NCBI GenBank assembly: GCA_035454085.1
Contig: DAOTEJ010000028.1
Location: forward strand, 1 to 28,146
Direction: 5' to 3'
Length of the DNA stretch: 28,146 bases
DNA from: DAOTEJ01 sp035454085
Lineage (GTDB): Bacteria; Pseudomonadota; Gammaproteobacteria; Burkholderiales; Burkholderiaceae_F
Part shown: piece after piece, positions 7,093-13,908 of the stretch
How the letters are laid out: the number at the start of each line of letters is the position of its first letter
How positions within the stretch are numbered: the stretch's first letter is position 1
The notes under the pieces: generated by a model
The model's input: only the letters and a program-made list of their open reading frames with translations
Told to the model about the DNA's origin: nothing
Database searches by the model: none
Translations under genes and position numbers: made by a program

Positions 7093-9246
7093 TCAGAACC
7101 GGTAGGTGCCGATCAGCCAGAAGATGTTGACGTTGTACTGCGGGAACGCGCTCACGCCGCTGAGATAGCTCGTGGTCGTGGTGGTCGGGTTGGGCGGCGG
7201 GGGCGCCGTGTAGCGGAAGTTGTCCCACTGGATGTCGCTGTAGGCGTACTTCTGATACGTGTAGCCGCCGCTGAGGCTCCAGTTGCGGGTGAAGGCCCAG
7301 TCGCCGCGCAGGTTGAGCGAGTTCAGGTTGTAGTTCGGGTAGGCGGTGATGGGCACCGGCGCGCCGAAGTTGTTCTGCGATACGAAGTCGGCCGAGCCGT
7401 CCTGCTGCGTGTACATGTACGACGCGGTCAGCTTCAGGGTCTCGCTCAACGGGTACACCAGGGCCGCGCCGAGCAGGTAGTTGCGATCGCGGTTGGTGTT
7501 GTTCCAGTTGTAGTTGCTCGAGTTCGGCGGAGCGAACGGGTCGTACGCGCCCGGCGCGGTCAGGTTGCTGATCGAGCGGTGGTAGGCCTCGTAGGTGACC
7601 TGTTCGTAGTCCGCGAAGAACGACACTTGCGGCGACTTGGGCGCACCGAAGTTGACCGAGGCGTAGTACTCCTGACGCTTGTCGCTGGTGCGGCCGAGGA
7701 CGATGTCCTTGTAGTTGTTGTCCTTCCAGATGCCTTCGAGCGAGAAGCTGCCCACTTCGCCGATCGGCATGTCGAAGCCCAGCTTGAACAGGTTCTGGTC
7801 GAGGTTCGACGCGTCGAAGGTCGAGGTGAAGCGCTGCAGGAACAGCGGGTCGCTCGGGCCGGTACCAACGTTGCCGAGGACGAAGTTGGAGCGACGGCGG
7901 TTGTAGGTGTACTTCGCCCAGATCGCCGAGTCGGCGAACATGGTGTTGCGGTACTGCAGCGTGAAGGCCTGGTTGGTGGTGTCGTCGTACGGGTAGTCCT
8001 CGCGCGAGAGGTTGTTCCAGTCGTAGCCGGCCATGACCCGGTTGTTCGGAAGAAAGCGCCACCAGACCTCGGCACCGGCATTGTTGCGGGTCGACTGGTA
8101 GTACGCCGATTCGCAGGGCAGGCCGCCGCAGGCGATGTTGCCGCCGGGGGGCAGGCCGGTGGTCGGCGCGTTGTAGATCACGTCGGGCGATTCGTTCGAA
8201 CGGTCGTAGTAGTTGTAGTAGACCTTGGTGTCGACCGTGGCGGTCGGCACGGCGGTCCACGCCAGCGCGAACGTGGTGTTCTTCTGCTCGCCGTTGTAGG
8301 TCAGCGTGTTCGGGTTGGTCGGCGAGGACGCGCCGTTGGTGCCGTTGAGCGCCCGCGTGGCCAGCGCCACCGAGTTCTCGGTGGTGGCGTAGGTGAAGCG
8401 CGCCGACAGCGTGGAGCGCAGCGGCAGGTTACGCAGCGAGCCGTTGGCGCTGACCTTGAAGTAGTCGTTGGTCGGCGCCTCGAAGGTCTGGTCCAGGCCG
8501 TTGCCGAAGTAACCGTTGACCCACTGGAAGGTCCCGTTGTTGTTCTCGAACTTGCTCCACAAGGCAGCGACCGAGAAGACCATGTCGCGCGAGGCGTAGC
8601 CACCCTCGACCGTGAAGTTGTTGGTCGTGTAGTTGACCGGCCCGGCCAGGTCGATGAAGCCGTTGCCCGGGCTCGTGCCCTGCGCGGCGGCGTAGAGCTT
8701 GTTGCCGTCGAACTGGACCTGATTGAAGTCGAAGCGCCCGTACCACGGCGTGAGCGACTTCCACTCGGCCTCGGCGCCGTAGATGCGGCGGTCGTACTTC
8801 ATGTCGTACGAGGTCCACGGCGGCACGTTCGAGTTGCCGGCCGGGAAGCGGCCCAGCATGGTGCTTTCGGTCGGGTTCACGTACGGGCTGCGCGCACCGT
8901 AGGGGCCAAAGCCGAAGTTGTGGGTCAGCCAGTTGGTGTACAGGCGGGCGCTGAACAGGTTGTACATGCCGCCGCGCAGGTCGACGTACATGTCGTCGCG
9001 GCCGATGTTCTCACCGTAGCCCTTGGCCCAGTAGGCGTCGCTGCGGCCGTTCAGGCCGAAGTAACCGGCGGCGCCGTTGGACAGGTCCTGGTACTCGTTG
9101 AGATAGGCCGCGTCGAGCGTGTCCTTCTTTTGGGTGTACATGCCGCCCAGGCCGATGAAGCCGTCGAGCAGCTTGAACTCGCTCTGCGCATACGCCGGCA
9201 GTGCGAAGGCGTTGGCGACGAGGATGGCGATGATCTTGCGGTTCAT
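7093..9246 (-). CDS. MtrB/PioB-family outer-membrane beta-barrel protein (copy 2)
   Basis: This second barrel of the MtrB/PioB type has 717 residues with a clear signal peptide (MNRKIIAILVANAFALPAYA, likely cleavage after residue 20). Many amphipathic strands follow, rich in Tyr, Trp, Asn and Gly, and it ends GTYRF with a C-terminal phenylalanine typical of outer-membrane barrels. Repeated elements such as RDDMYVDLRGGMYN and ARSPYVNPTES fit the family, and a related SPYINPGS element occurs in copy 1. It lies 15 bases after its decaheme partner and ends at a strong terminator, so the pair forms a two-gene operon. An internal CGGLPC cysteine pair is present; an N-terminal CXXC is not. It clearly differs in sequence from copy 1, so this is not a recent duplication. 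Confidence 0.87.
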   Translation of the reverse strand: MNRKIIAILVANAFALPAYAQSEFKLLDGFIGLGGMYTQKKDTLDAAYLNEYQDLSNGAAGYFGLNGRSDAYWAKGYGENIGRDDMYVDLRGGMYNLFSARLYTNWLTHNFGFGPYGARSPYVNPTESTMLGRFPAGNSNVPPWTSYDMKYDRRIYGAEAEWKSLTPWYGRFDFNQVQFDGNKLYAAAQGTSPGNGFIDLAGPVNYTTNNFTVEGGYASRDMVFSVAALWSKFENNNGTFQWVNGYFGNGLDQTFEAPTNDYFKVSANGSLRNLPLRSTLSARFTYATTENSVALATRALNGTNGASSPTNPNTLTYNGEQKNTTFALAWTAVPTATVDTKVYYNYYDRSNESPDVIYNAPTTGLPPGGNIACGGLPCESAYYQSTRNNAGAEVWWRFLPNNRVMAGYDWNNLSREDYPYDDTTNQAFTLQYRNTMFADSAIWAKYTYNRRRSNFVLGNVGTGPSDPLFLQRFTSTFDASNLDQNLFKLGFDMPIGEVGSFSLEGIWKDNNYKDIVLGRTSDKRQEYYASVNFGAPKSPQVSFFADYEQVTYEAYHRSISNLTAPGAYDPFAPPNSSNYNWNNTNRDRNYLLGAALVYPLSETLKLTASYMYTQQDGSADFVSQNNFGAPVPITAYPNYNLNSLNLRGDWAFTRNWSLSGGYTYQKYAYSDIQWDNFRYTAPPPPNPTTTTTSYLSGVSAFPQYNVNIFWLIGTYRF

Positions 9247-9261
9247 GACTGTCTCCTATCC

Positions 9262-10218
9262 CTATCGCGTGAGGAACTTGCCACGATTGGCCGGCGCATT
9301 CGAGCCGTGGATCGCGTTGTGGCAGTTCAGGCAGGACCGCGCGATGAAGCGGGTGTTGGAGGCGCCACCGGTGCTGGCCGTGCCCGGCTGCGGGAAGCCC
9401 TGGTTACCCGAGTAGATCGTGCCGGGGTGACGCGACCAGTCGTGGCAGTCCTGGCAGAGGTTGGGAACCTTCTCGTTGAGCAGGTTGTTGTGCACCGAGC
9501 CGTGGGGCTGGTGGCACGAGAGGCAGTTTTCCTGAACCGCGGGGTGCTGGAACACGAACGGCCCGCGCTTGTCGGCGTGGCACGACAGGCACTGGTCGTT
9601 CACCGACTCGCTCTTGAGCATCTTGGGCGAGAGCGCACCGTGCGGGTTGTGGCAGTCGGAGCAGGCCACCTTGCCCTCGATGATCGGGTGGTGCGAGGCC
9701 TTGAGGATCTGGCCGCGGACCTGGGCATGGCAGGAGTTGCAGGTCTGGTATTCGAGCGCGCGCTGGGTGGTCACGAAGGGGCCAATGCGCGGCGCGGTGC
9801 CCTTGCCGTGGATGCTGTGGCAGCTACCGCAGGTCACGTCGTTGAGGCCGTGCTTGCCCGAGTCCCAGAAGGTGAGCTGGCGCGCCTGCTGGTGGCACTT
9901 CAGGCACACCGCGTTCTGCTCGCCCGCCGGTTGGGTGCGCGCGAAGGTCATGGGCGGCTTGGCCTTGGTCGGGTCCTTCAGGTGCGCCGACACATCGCCG
10001 TGGCAGGCTGCGCACTCGGCGTTAAGCGCCGCCGGAGTGCCCTTGGCGCCCCTGGCTGCGTGCGGCCCCTTTTCGAAGGTGTTGACGTATTCCTGGTGGC
10101 AGGTCGCGCAGATTTGCGCGCTGGCCGCCGAGGGGGCCGGTTGCTGTGCGGCCGCATTCGCCGCGAACATCGCGGCCAAGCTTGCGCACACGCCGGCGAT
10201 AAAGGCCCTAACTCGCAT
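9262..10218 (-). CDS. Periplasmic decaheme c-type cytochrome, MtrA/DmsE/PioA family (copy 2)
   Basis: The 318-residue product has a signal peptide (MRVRAFIAGVCASLAAMFAA, cleavage near NAAAQQ) and ten CXXCH motifs in order: CATCH (37-41), CAACH, CLKCH, CGSCH, CNSCH, CSDCH, CLSCH, CLSCH, CQDCH and CLNCH (296-300). Shared elements with copy 1, such as CHADKRGP before haem 8 and the IHGSN tail after haem 10, show the two are paralogues. Haem number and spacing fit MtrA/DmsE. The start at 10218 has AGGAG at good spacing. It is followed after 15 bases by its barrel partner. A candidate NarL-type site lies about 205-220 bases upstream. Confidence 0.93.
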   Translation of the reverse strand: MRVRAFIAGVCASLAAMFAANAAAQQPAPSAASAQICATCHQEYVNTFEKGPHAARGAKGTPAALNAECAACHGDVSAHLKDPTKAKPPMTFARTQPAGEQNAVCLKCHQQARQLTFWDSGKHGLNDVTCGSCHSIHGKGTAPRIGPFVTTQRALEYQTCNSCHAQVRGQILKASHHPIIEGKVACSDCHNPHGALSPKMLKSESVNDQCLSCHADKRGPFVFQHPAVQENCLSCHQPHGSVHNNLLNEKVPNLCQDCHDWSRHPGTIYSGNQGFPQPGTASTGGASNTRFIARSCLNCHNAIHGSNAPANRGKFLTR

Positions 10219-10422
10219 GTGAATCTCCTGTCTGGATCTTTTCGGGGCTTACCCACGCCGCAGCGGCCTGCGCGGCAGTCCAGCACGACAGAAGAGACTT
10301 CAGACCCCGAGAGTCGGAACAGGCCAGTGGCGGCCAATCCCTACCTTCCCTCCCAGCGCCCTTCTTCTGTGTGACGGGTGCGCTTTGTTGCAGACCGAAA
10401 AACGGTTCAGCGGATGATGGGA

Positions 10423-10438
10423 TACCCCTAGGGGGTTC
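10423..10438. promoter_or_regulatory. Candidate NarL-type 7-2-7 operator upstream of decaheme copy 2
   Basis: TACCCCT-AG-GGGGTTC is a 7-2-7 arrangement around a CCCCTAGGGG palindrome, with the left heptamer matching the NarL consensus TACYYMT. It lies in the 260-base space between the decaheme start (10218) and the end of the SDR gene (10479). Nothing else gene-like is visible in that space. Functional assignment is inference. Confidence 0.38.
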
Positions 10439-10478
10439 CACAAGCGCTCAGTGCGCGGGCGAGACAGCCGGGTTTGAT

Positions 10479-11954
10479 CTACTGCAAAGGAGGTATCGAT
10501 GGCGAGCGCACCGCCCGCTCCAGGATGGCACCGGTCATGCGCCGGAAGATGAACAGATGCGCGGGCGCCAGCGCGTACCAGTAGAGCAGGCCCCACACGC
10601 CCTGCGGGTGCCAGTAGGCGGTCTCGGTCAGGCGCGTGCCGCCCTCGGGCAAGGGTTCGAGTTCGAACTCGAGGACGCCCGCGCCGGGAGCGCGCATGCC
10701 GAAGTTGAGCGTCAGGCGCCGCTCGGGCTCGAGCCCCACCACCGTCCAGTAGTCCACCGCGTCGCCCAGGCGCAGTTCGGTCGGGTGGCGCCGGCCGTGG
10801 GTGAAGCCCGGGCCGCCCACCAGCCAGTCCAGCGCCTCGCGCAGCCACCACAGGAAGTTCATCGTGAAGTAGCGGTTCTCTCCCCCCAGGGTGCAGAGCA
10901 CGGCCCAGACGCGGGCCGGACTCGCCGGGCCGCTGGAGGCGCCGCTCGCCTTCTTGGCGTAGTAGGCGTAGTCGTGACGGAAGGCCCGGAACGGGAAGGC
11001 GCCCTCGGTCCAGCGCCCCGCGACCGCCTGCTGCCTCTCGGCCTCGAGCGCAGTGGCCACCGCCTCCCGGAAGTTCAGCAGGTGCTGCGGCACCAGGGCT
11101 CGCAGCGGCGCGTCGCGCGCCGGGATGTCGGACTTGAGGCCGCCGATCAGCGCCCGCCCGATGGCCGCCGGCACCGAGGTCACCAGCCCCAGCCAGTAAG
11201 ACGAGAGCGTCGGCGTCAGCACCGGTACCCGGATGATGCGCGGCCTGCGGCCGACGGCCTCGCCGAACTCGCGCATCATCGCCTCGTAGCTCATGTAGTC
11301 GGGGCCGCCCGCGTCGTAGACGCCGGGCGGCAATCCGGGCGCCGCCAACAGGTAGGTCAGCAGGTTGGGCAACGCGATCGGCGAGGACTTGGACTGCACC
11401 CAGCGCGGGGTGAGCATCACCGGCAAGTGATAGACGAGGTCGCGCATCACCTCGTAGGCCGCCGATCCTGGCCCGACAATGATGCCCGCGCGCAGTTCCA
11501 CCGTCGGGATCCCGCTCGCCGCCAGCAGCCGGCCGGTCTCCTGGCGCGAGAGCAGATGATCGGAGTCCGCCCCCTCGGGGATCAGCCCGCCCAGATAGAC
11601 GATGCGCTGCACTCCTGCCGCACGGCAGGCCTCGGCCACGTGGCGTGCCGCCTCACGATCGAGTTCGACGAAGTGCCGGCCCGCGGCCATCGAGTGCACC
11701 AGGTAGTACACCGTGGCCACACCTGTCAGGGCGGGCACCAGGGTCTCGGGGCGCAGCACGTCGGCCTCGGCGATCTCGGCCCCTGCCCAACCGCGCGCCT
11801 GCAGCACCTTGGCGCTGCGGCCGATCGCCCGCACGGGCAGGCCGGCCTCGAGCAGCGCCGGCACCAGATGCGTTCCGACGTAGCCGGTGGCGCCGACCAC
11901 GGCCACCCGGCCGGAGGCCGTTCGCTCAGGGTTCGAAGAGGAGGCGGTGTTCAT
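10479..11954 (-). CDS. SDR-family NAD(P)-binding protein with C-terminal DUF2867 domain
   Basis: This 491-residue protein has an N-terminal atypical SDR/NmrA-like Rossmann domain with GATGYVG (21-27) after a beta strand. A central part resembles epimerase-like proteins (segments DVLRPETL, YYLVHSM and YLGGLIPEG). The C-terminal region of about 150 residues (from about YYAKKASG onward) resembles DUF2867, which is often fused to such domains. Late hydrophobic, aromatic segments (WGLLYWYALAPAHLFIFRRM) suggest membrane contact. The start at 11954 is the first ATG before the Rossmann fold. It lies 71 bases after the CNB-domain gene on the same strand. The substrate is unknown and no link to hydrogenase or cytochrome function can be read from the sequence. 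Confidence 0.78.
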   Translation of the reverse strand: MNTASSSNPERTASGRVAVVGATGYVGTHLVPALLEAGLPVRAIGRSAKVLQARGWAGAEIAEADVLRPETLVPALTGVATVYYLVHSMAAGRHFVELDREAARHVAEACRAAGVQRIVYLGGLIPEGADSDHLLSRQETGRLLAASGIPTVELRAGIIVGPGSAAYEVMRDLVYHLPVMLTPRWVQSKSSPIALPNLLTYLLAAPGLPPGVYDAGGPDYMSYEAMMREFGEAVGRRPRIIRVPVLTPTLSSYWLGLVTSVPAAIGRALIGGLKSDIPARDAPLRALVPQHLLNFREAVATALEAERQQAVAGRWTEGAFPFRAFRHDYAYYAKKASGASSGPASPARVWAVLCTLGGENRYFTMNFLWWLREALDWLVGGPGFTHGRRHPTELRLGDAVDYWTVVGLEPERRLTLNFGMRAPGAGVLEFELEPLPEGGTRLTETAYWHPQGVWGLLYWYALAPAHLFIFRRMTGAILERAVRSPSIPPLQ

Positions 11955-12025
11955 CGCGCCGGATCATCGGCTGCGCACCGCGCCCCGGCAAGCCTGCGGC
12001 GGAAATGTCCCCGCCCTGCCAGGCC

Positions 12026-12505
12026 CTAATAGCGGCCGTGCTGCTTGTAGATGTAGTTGGACAGTTCGTACTGCTGCACCGACAGGCGCCGCTGGATGGC
12101 GTGGGTGGCGCGCAGGATGCCGCGCATCACGCGATAAACGATCTGCGGATGGCGCTCGATTTCGGACTCGAGCGCGGAGCGGCTGAGCACCAGGGCCGTG
12201 GTCGGCCCCATCGCCACCAGCGAGGCGTAGCGCACCGTGCCGTCGAGGAAGCTCAGCTCCCCGGCCAGATCGCCGGCGGTGAGGGTGTGCAGGGTCACCG
12301 GCTCGGTCTCGGCCGACTTGATCACGCCGAGTGCGCCCTGCACCACCGCGAACAGGCGATCGTCGCTGGTGCCCTCGTGGACCAGGACCTCGCCGTCCTT
12401 GAGGTGAGCCAGGCTCACGACGCTGGCGAAGTCGCGGCACTGCTCGTCGCTCAGTTCGGTGGCCAGCTTGGAGGCGCGCAAGGCGGTGTAGTTGTCGGTG
12501 CTCAT
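12026..12505 (-). CDS. Small cyclic-nucleotide-binding-domain protein (CRP-like effector domain only)
   Basis: The 159-residue product has a CRP/FNR-type cAMP-binding beta-roll: DGEVLVHEGTSDDRLFAVVQ, then TLTAGDLAGELSFLDGTVRY, which matches the phosphate-binding-cassette region (GE-L pattern), and then the VMRGILRATHAIQRRL helix corresponding to the dimerisation helix. It ends shortly after that helix (YIYKQHGRY) and has no C-terminal winged-helix DNA-binding domain. It is therefore a stand-alone sensor domain and not a transcription factor by itself. It is divergent from the hydrogenase genes and shares the 299-base intergenic region with hupS. Ligand and partner are unknown. Confidence 0.83.
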   Translation of the reverse strand: MSTDNYTALRASKLATELSDEQCRDFASVVSLAHLKDGEVLVHEGTSDDRLFAVVQGALGVIKSAETEPVTLHTLTAGDLAGELSFLDGTVRYASLVAMGPTTALVLSRSALESEIERHPQIVYRVMRGILRATHAIQRRLSVQQYELSNYIYKQHGRY

Positions 12506-12614
12506 GGTCGGCGACGCCCGGGAAGCTTCGATGGGGGATCGCGATTATCGCCAAGCCGCCGCGCAGCGTCGCTTGGCCTAGCGCAAACGTCGCGCTTCGA
12601 GCGCCTCCGGCGGT

Positions 12615-12631
12615 GTAACGCCATCCGTTAC
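12615..12631. promoter_or_regulatory. Inverted repeat GTAACG-N5-CGTTAC in the divergent promoter region
   Basis: A perfect 6-bp inverted repeat with a 5-base spacer lies between the CNB-domain gene and hupS. The same hexamer in another arrangement occurs just before hupD (16817-16850). It may be an operator or a small RNA hairpin. No regulator can be named from the sequence. Confidence 0.3.
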
Positions 12632-12686
12632 TAGCCTTGTCGGCGTGCAGCGAATTCGACGCTTTCTCGTCAGCTCTGGCGGGCGC

Positions 12687-12700
12687 TTGACGCGCGTCAA
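12687..12700. promoter_or_regulatory. FNR/FixK-type binding site upstream of hydrogenase operon
   Basis: TTGACGCGCGTCAA is a perfect 14-bp palindrome with the TTGAY-N4-RTCAA pattern of FNR/ANR/FixK-family sites. It ends 104 bases before the hupS ATG. Placement in the only sizeable non-coding space before the operon suggests redox- or oxygen-dependent activation of hydrogenase transcription, although a role for the divergent gene (start 12505) is also possible. Confidence 0.6.
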
Positions 12701-12804
12701 CCGCCCAGCGCCGCAAAGGAGAAGCATCCGCGCAACTGGCCGTGGCTCCTGCTGCCGCAGGGGCCGGCGAGCCCACCAAGACCGACCCTTACGGGAGATA
12801 CACC

Positions 12805-13902
12805 ATGATCGAGACCACGTACGACGTGATGCGCCGGCAGGGCATCTCGCGGCGGAACTTCCTCAAGTTCTGCTCCCTGACGGCCGCTTCGCTGGGCCTG
12901 GGAGAAGCCGGGGCGCAGGAAATCGCCAAGGCGATGGAGACCAAGCCGCGCACGCCGGTGATCTGGCTGCACGGGCTCGAGTGCACCTGCTGCACCGAAT
13001 CCTTCATCCGCAGCTTCCACCCGCTGGTCAAGGACGTCGTGCTGTCGATGATCTCGCTGGACTACGACGACACGCTTCAGGCGGCCGCCGGCCACCAGGC
13101 CGAGGAGGCGCTCGAAGCCACGATCAAGAAGTACAAGGGCAACTACCTGCTGTGCGTCGAGGGCAACCCGCCCCTGTTCGACGACGGCATCAACTGCATT
13201 CCGGGCGGCAAGCCCTTCGTCGAGAAGCTCAAGCACGTGGCCAAGGACGCCAAGGCCATCATCAGCTGGGGTTCGTGCGCGTCTTGGGGCTGCGTGCAGG
13301 CCGCCAAGCCCAACCCCACGCAAGCCGTGCCGGTGCACCGCGTGATCCACGACAAGCCCATCATCAAGGTGCCGGGCTGCCCGCCGATCCCCGAGGTCAT
13401 GACCGGCGTGATCACCTACATGCTGACCTACGACCGCCTGCCGCCGATGGACCAGCAGGGTCGCCCGAAGATGTTCTACGGCCAGCGCATCCACGACAAG
13501 TGCTACCGCCGCCCCAACTTCGACGCCGGCCAGTTCGTCGAGAAGTTCGACGACATGGGCGCCAGGATGGGCTACTGCCTCTACAAGGTCGGCTGCAAGG
13601 GCCCGACCACCTACAACGCCTGCTCGACCATCCGCTGGAACGAAGGCCTGTCCTTCCCGATCCAGTCGGGCCACGGCTGCTTCGGCTGCTCCGAGGACGA
13701 CTTCTGGGACAAGGGCTCGTTCTACAAGCACGAGACCACGATCCTGCCGCCGGGCTTCGGCGGCATCGAGGCGACCGCCGACAAGGTGGGCCTTACTGCG
13801 GCCGTGGCCGCCGGTGCCGCGATCGCGGCGCACGCAGCGGTCAGCGCCATCAAGCAGGCGCGGTCCAAGGACAACAACAAGGTCATGGGTGCGAAGGAGT
13901 AA
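12805..13902 (+). CDS. hupS: Membrane-bound [NiFe]-hydrogenase small subunit (hupS/hoxK)
   Basis: This is the electron-transfer subunit of the periplasm-facing uptake hydrogenase. The 365-residue precursor has a Tat signal with RRNFLK (16-21), then LECTCC (59-63), GSCASWGC (156-163) and PGCPP (190-194). Proximal-cluster ligands are Cys60, 63, 158 and 192, and the two extra cysteines Cys62 and Cys163 mark the O2-tolerant [4Fe-3S] type. The spacing equals that of Ralstonia HoxK with a constant offset of 43. Distal (HDKC...CLYKVGC) and medial (YNACS...HGCFGCSED) cluster motifs follow, then a hydrophobic C-terminal anchor (about GLTAAVAAGAAIAAHAAVSA). The start at 12805 has GGGAGA upstream; a GTG at 12742 would put an extra tail before the Tat signal. 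It leads the operon. Confidence 0.98.
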   Translation: MIETTYDVMRRQGISRRNFLKFCSLTAASLGLGEAGAQEIAKAMETKPRTPVIWLHGLECTCCTESFIRSFHPLVKDVVLSMISLDYDDTLQAAAGHQAEEALEATIKKYKGNYLLCVEGNPPLFDDGINCIPGGKPFVEKLKHVAKDAKAIISWGSCASWGCVQAAKPNPTQAVPVHRVIHDKPIIKVPGCPPIPEVMTGVITYMLTYDRLPPMDQQGRPKMFYGQRIHDKCYRRPNFDAGQFVEKFDDMGARMGYCLYKVGCKGPTTYNACSTIRWNEGLSFPIQSGHGCFGCSEDDFWDKGSFYKHETTILPPGFGGIEATADKVGLTAAVAAGAAIAAHAAVSAIKQARSKDNNKVMGAKE

Positions 13903-13908
13903 GGACAA

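Noticed and set aside
6838..10374. Another long plus-strand open frame (about 1178 codons)
   Set aside because: Antisense shadow of the second decaheme/barrel pair; composition typical of a non-coding frame in GC-rich DNA.
10473..10486. TTGATCTACTGCAA as an FNR site
   Set aside because: Only the left half fits; the right half has two mismatches and the site overlaps the end of the SDR gene.
12742..12804. Upstream GTG start for hupS
   Set aside because: Would add a tail before the Tat signal; the ATG at 12805 has a good ribosome binding site and fits the family N-terminus.
12506..12804. Sigma-54 (-24/-12) promoter before hupS
   Set aside because: Several GG and GC dinucleotides were tried, but none gave GG-N10-GC with an acceptable TGGCAC/TTGC context.
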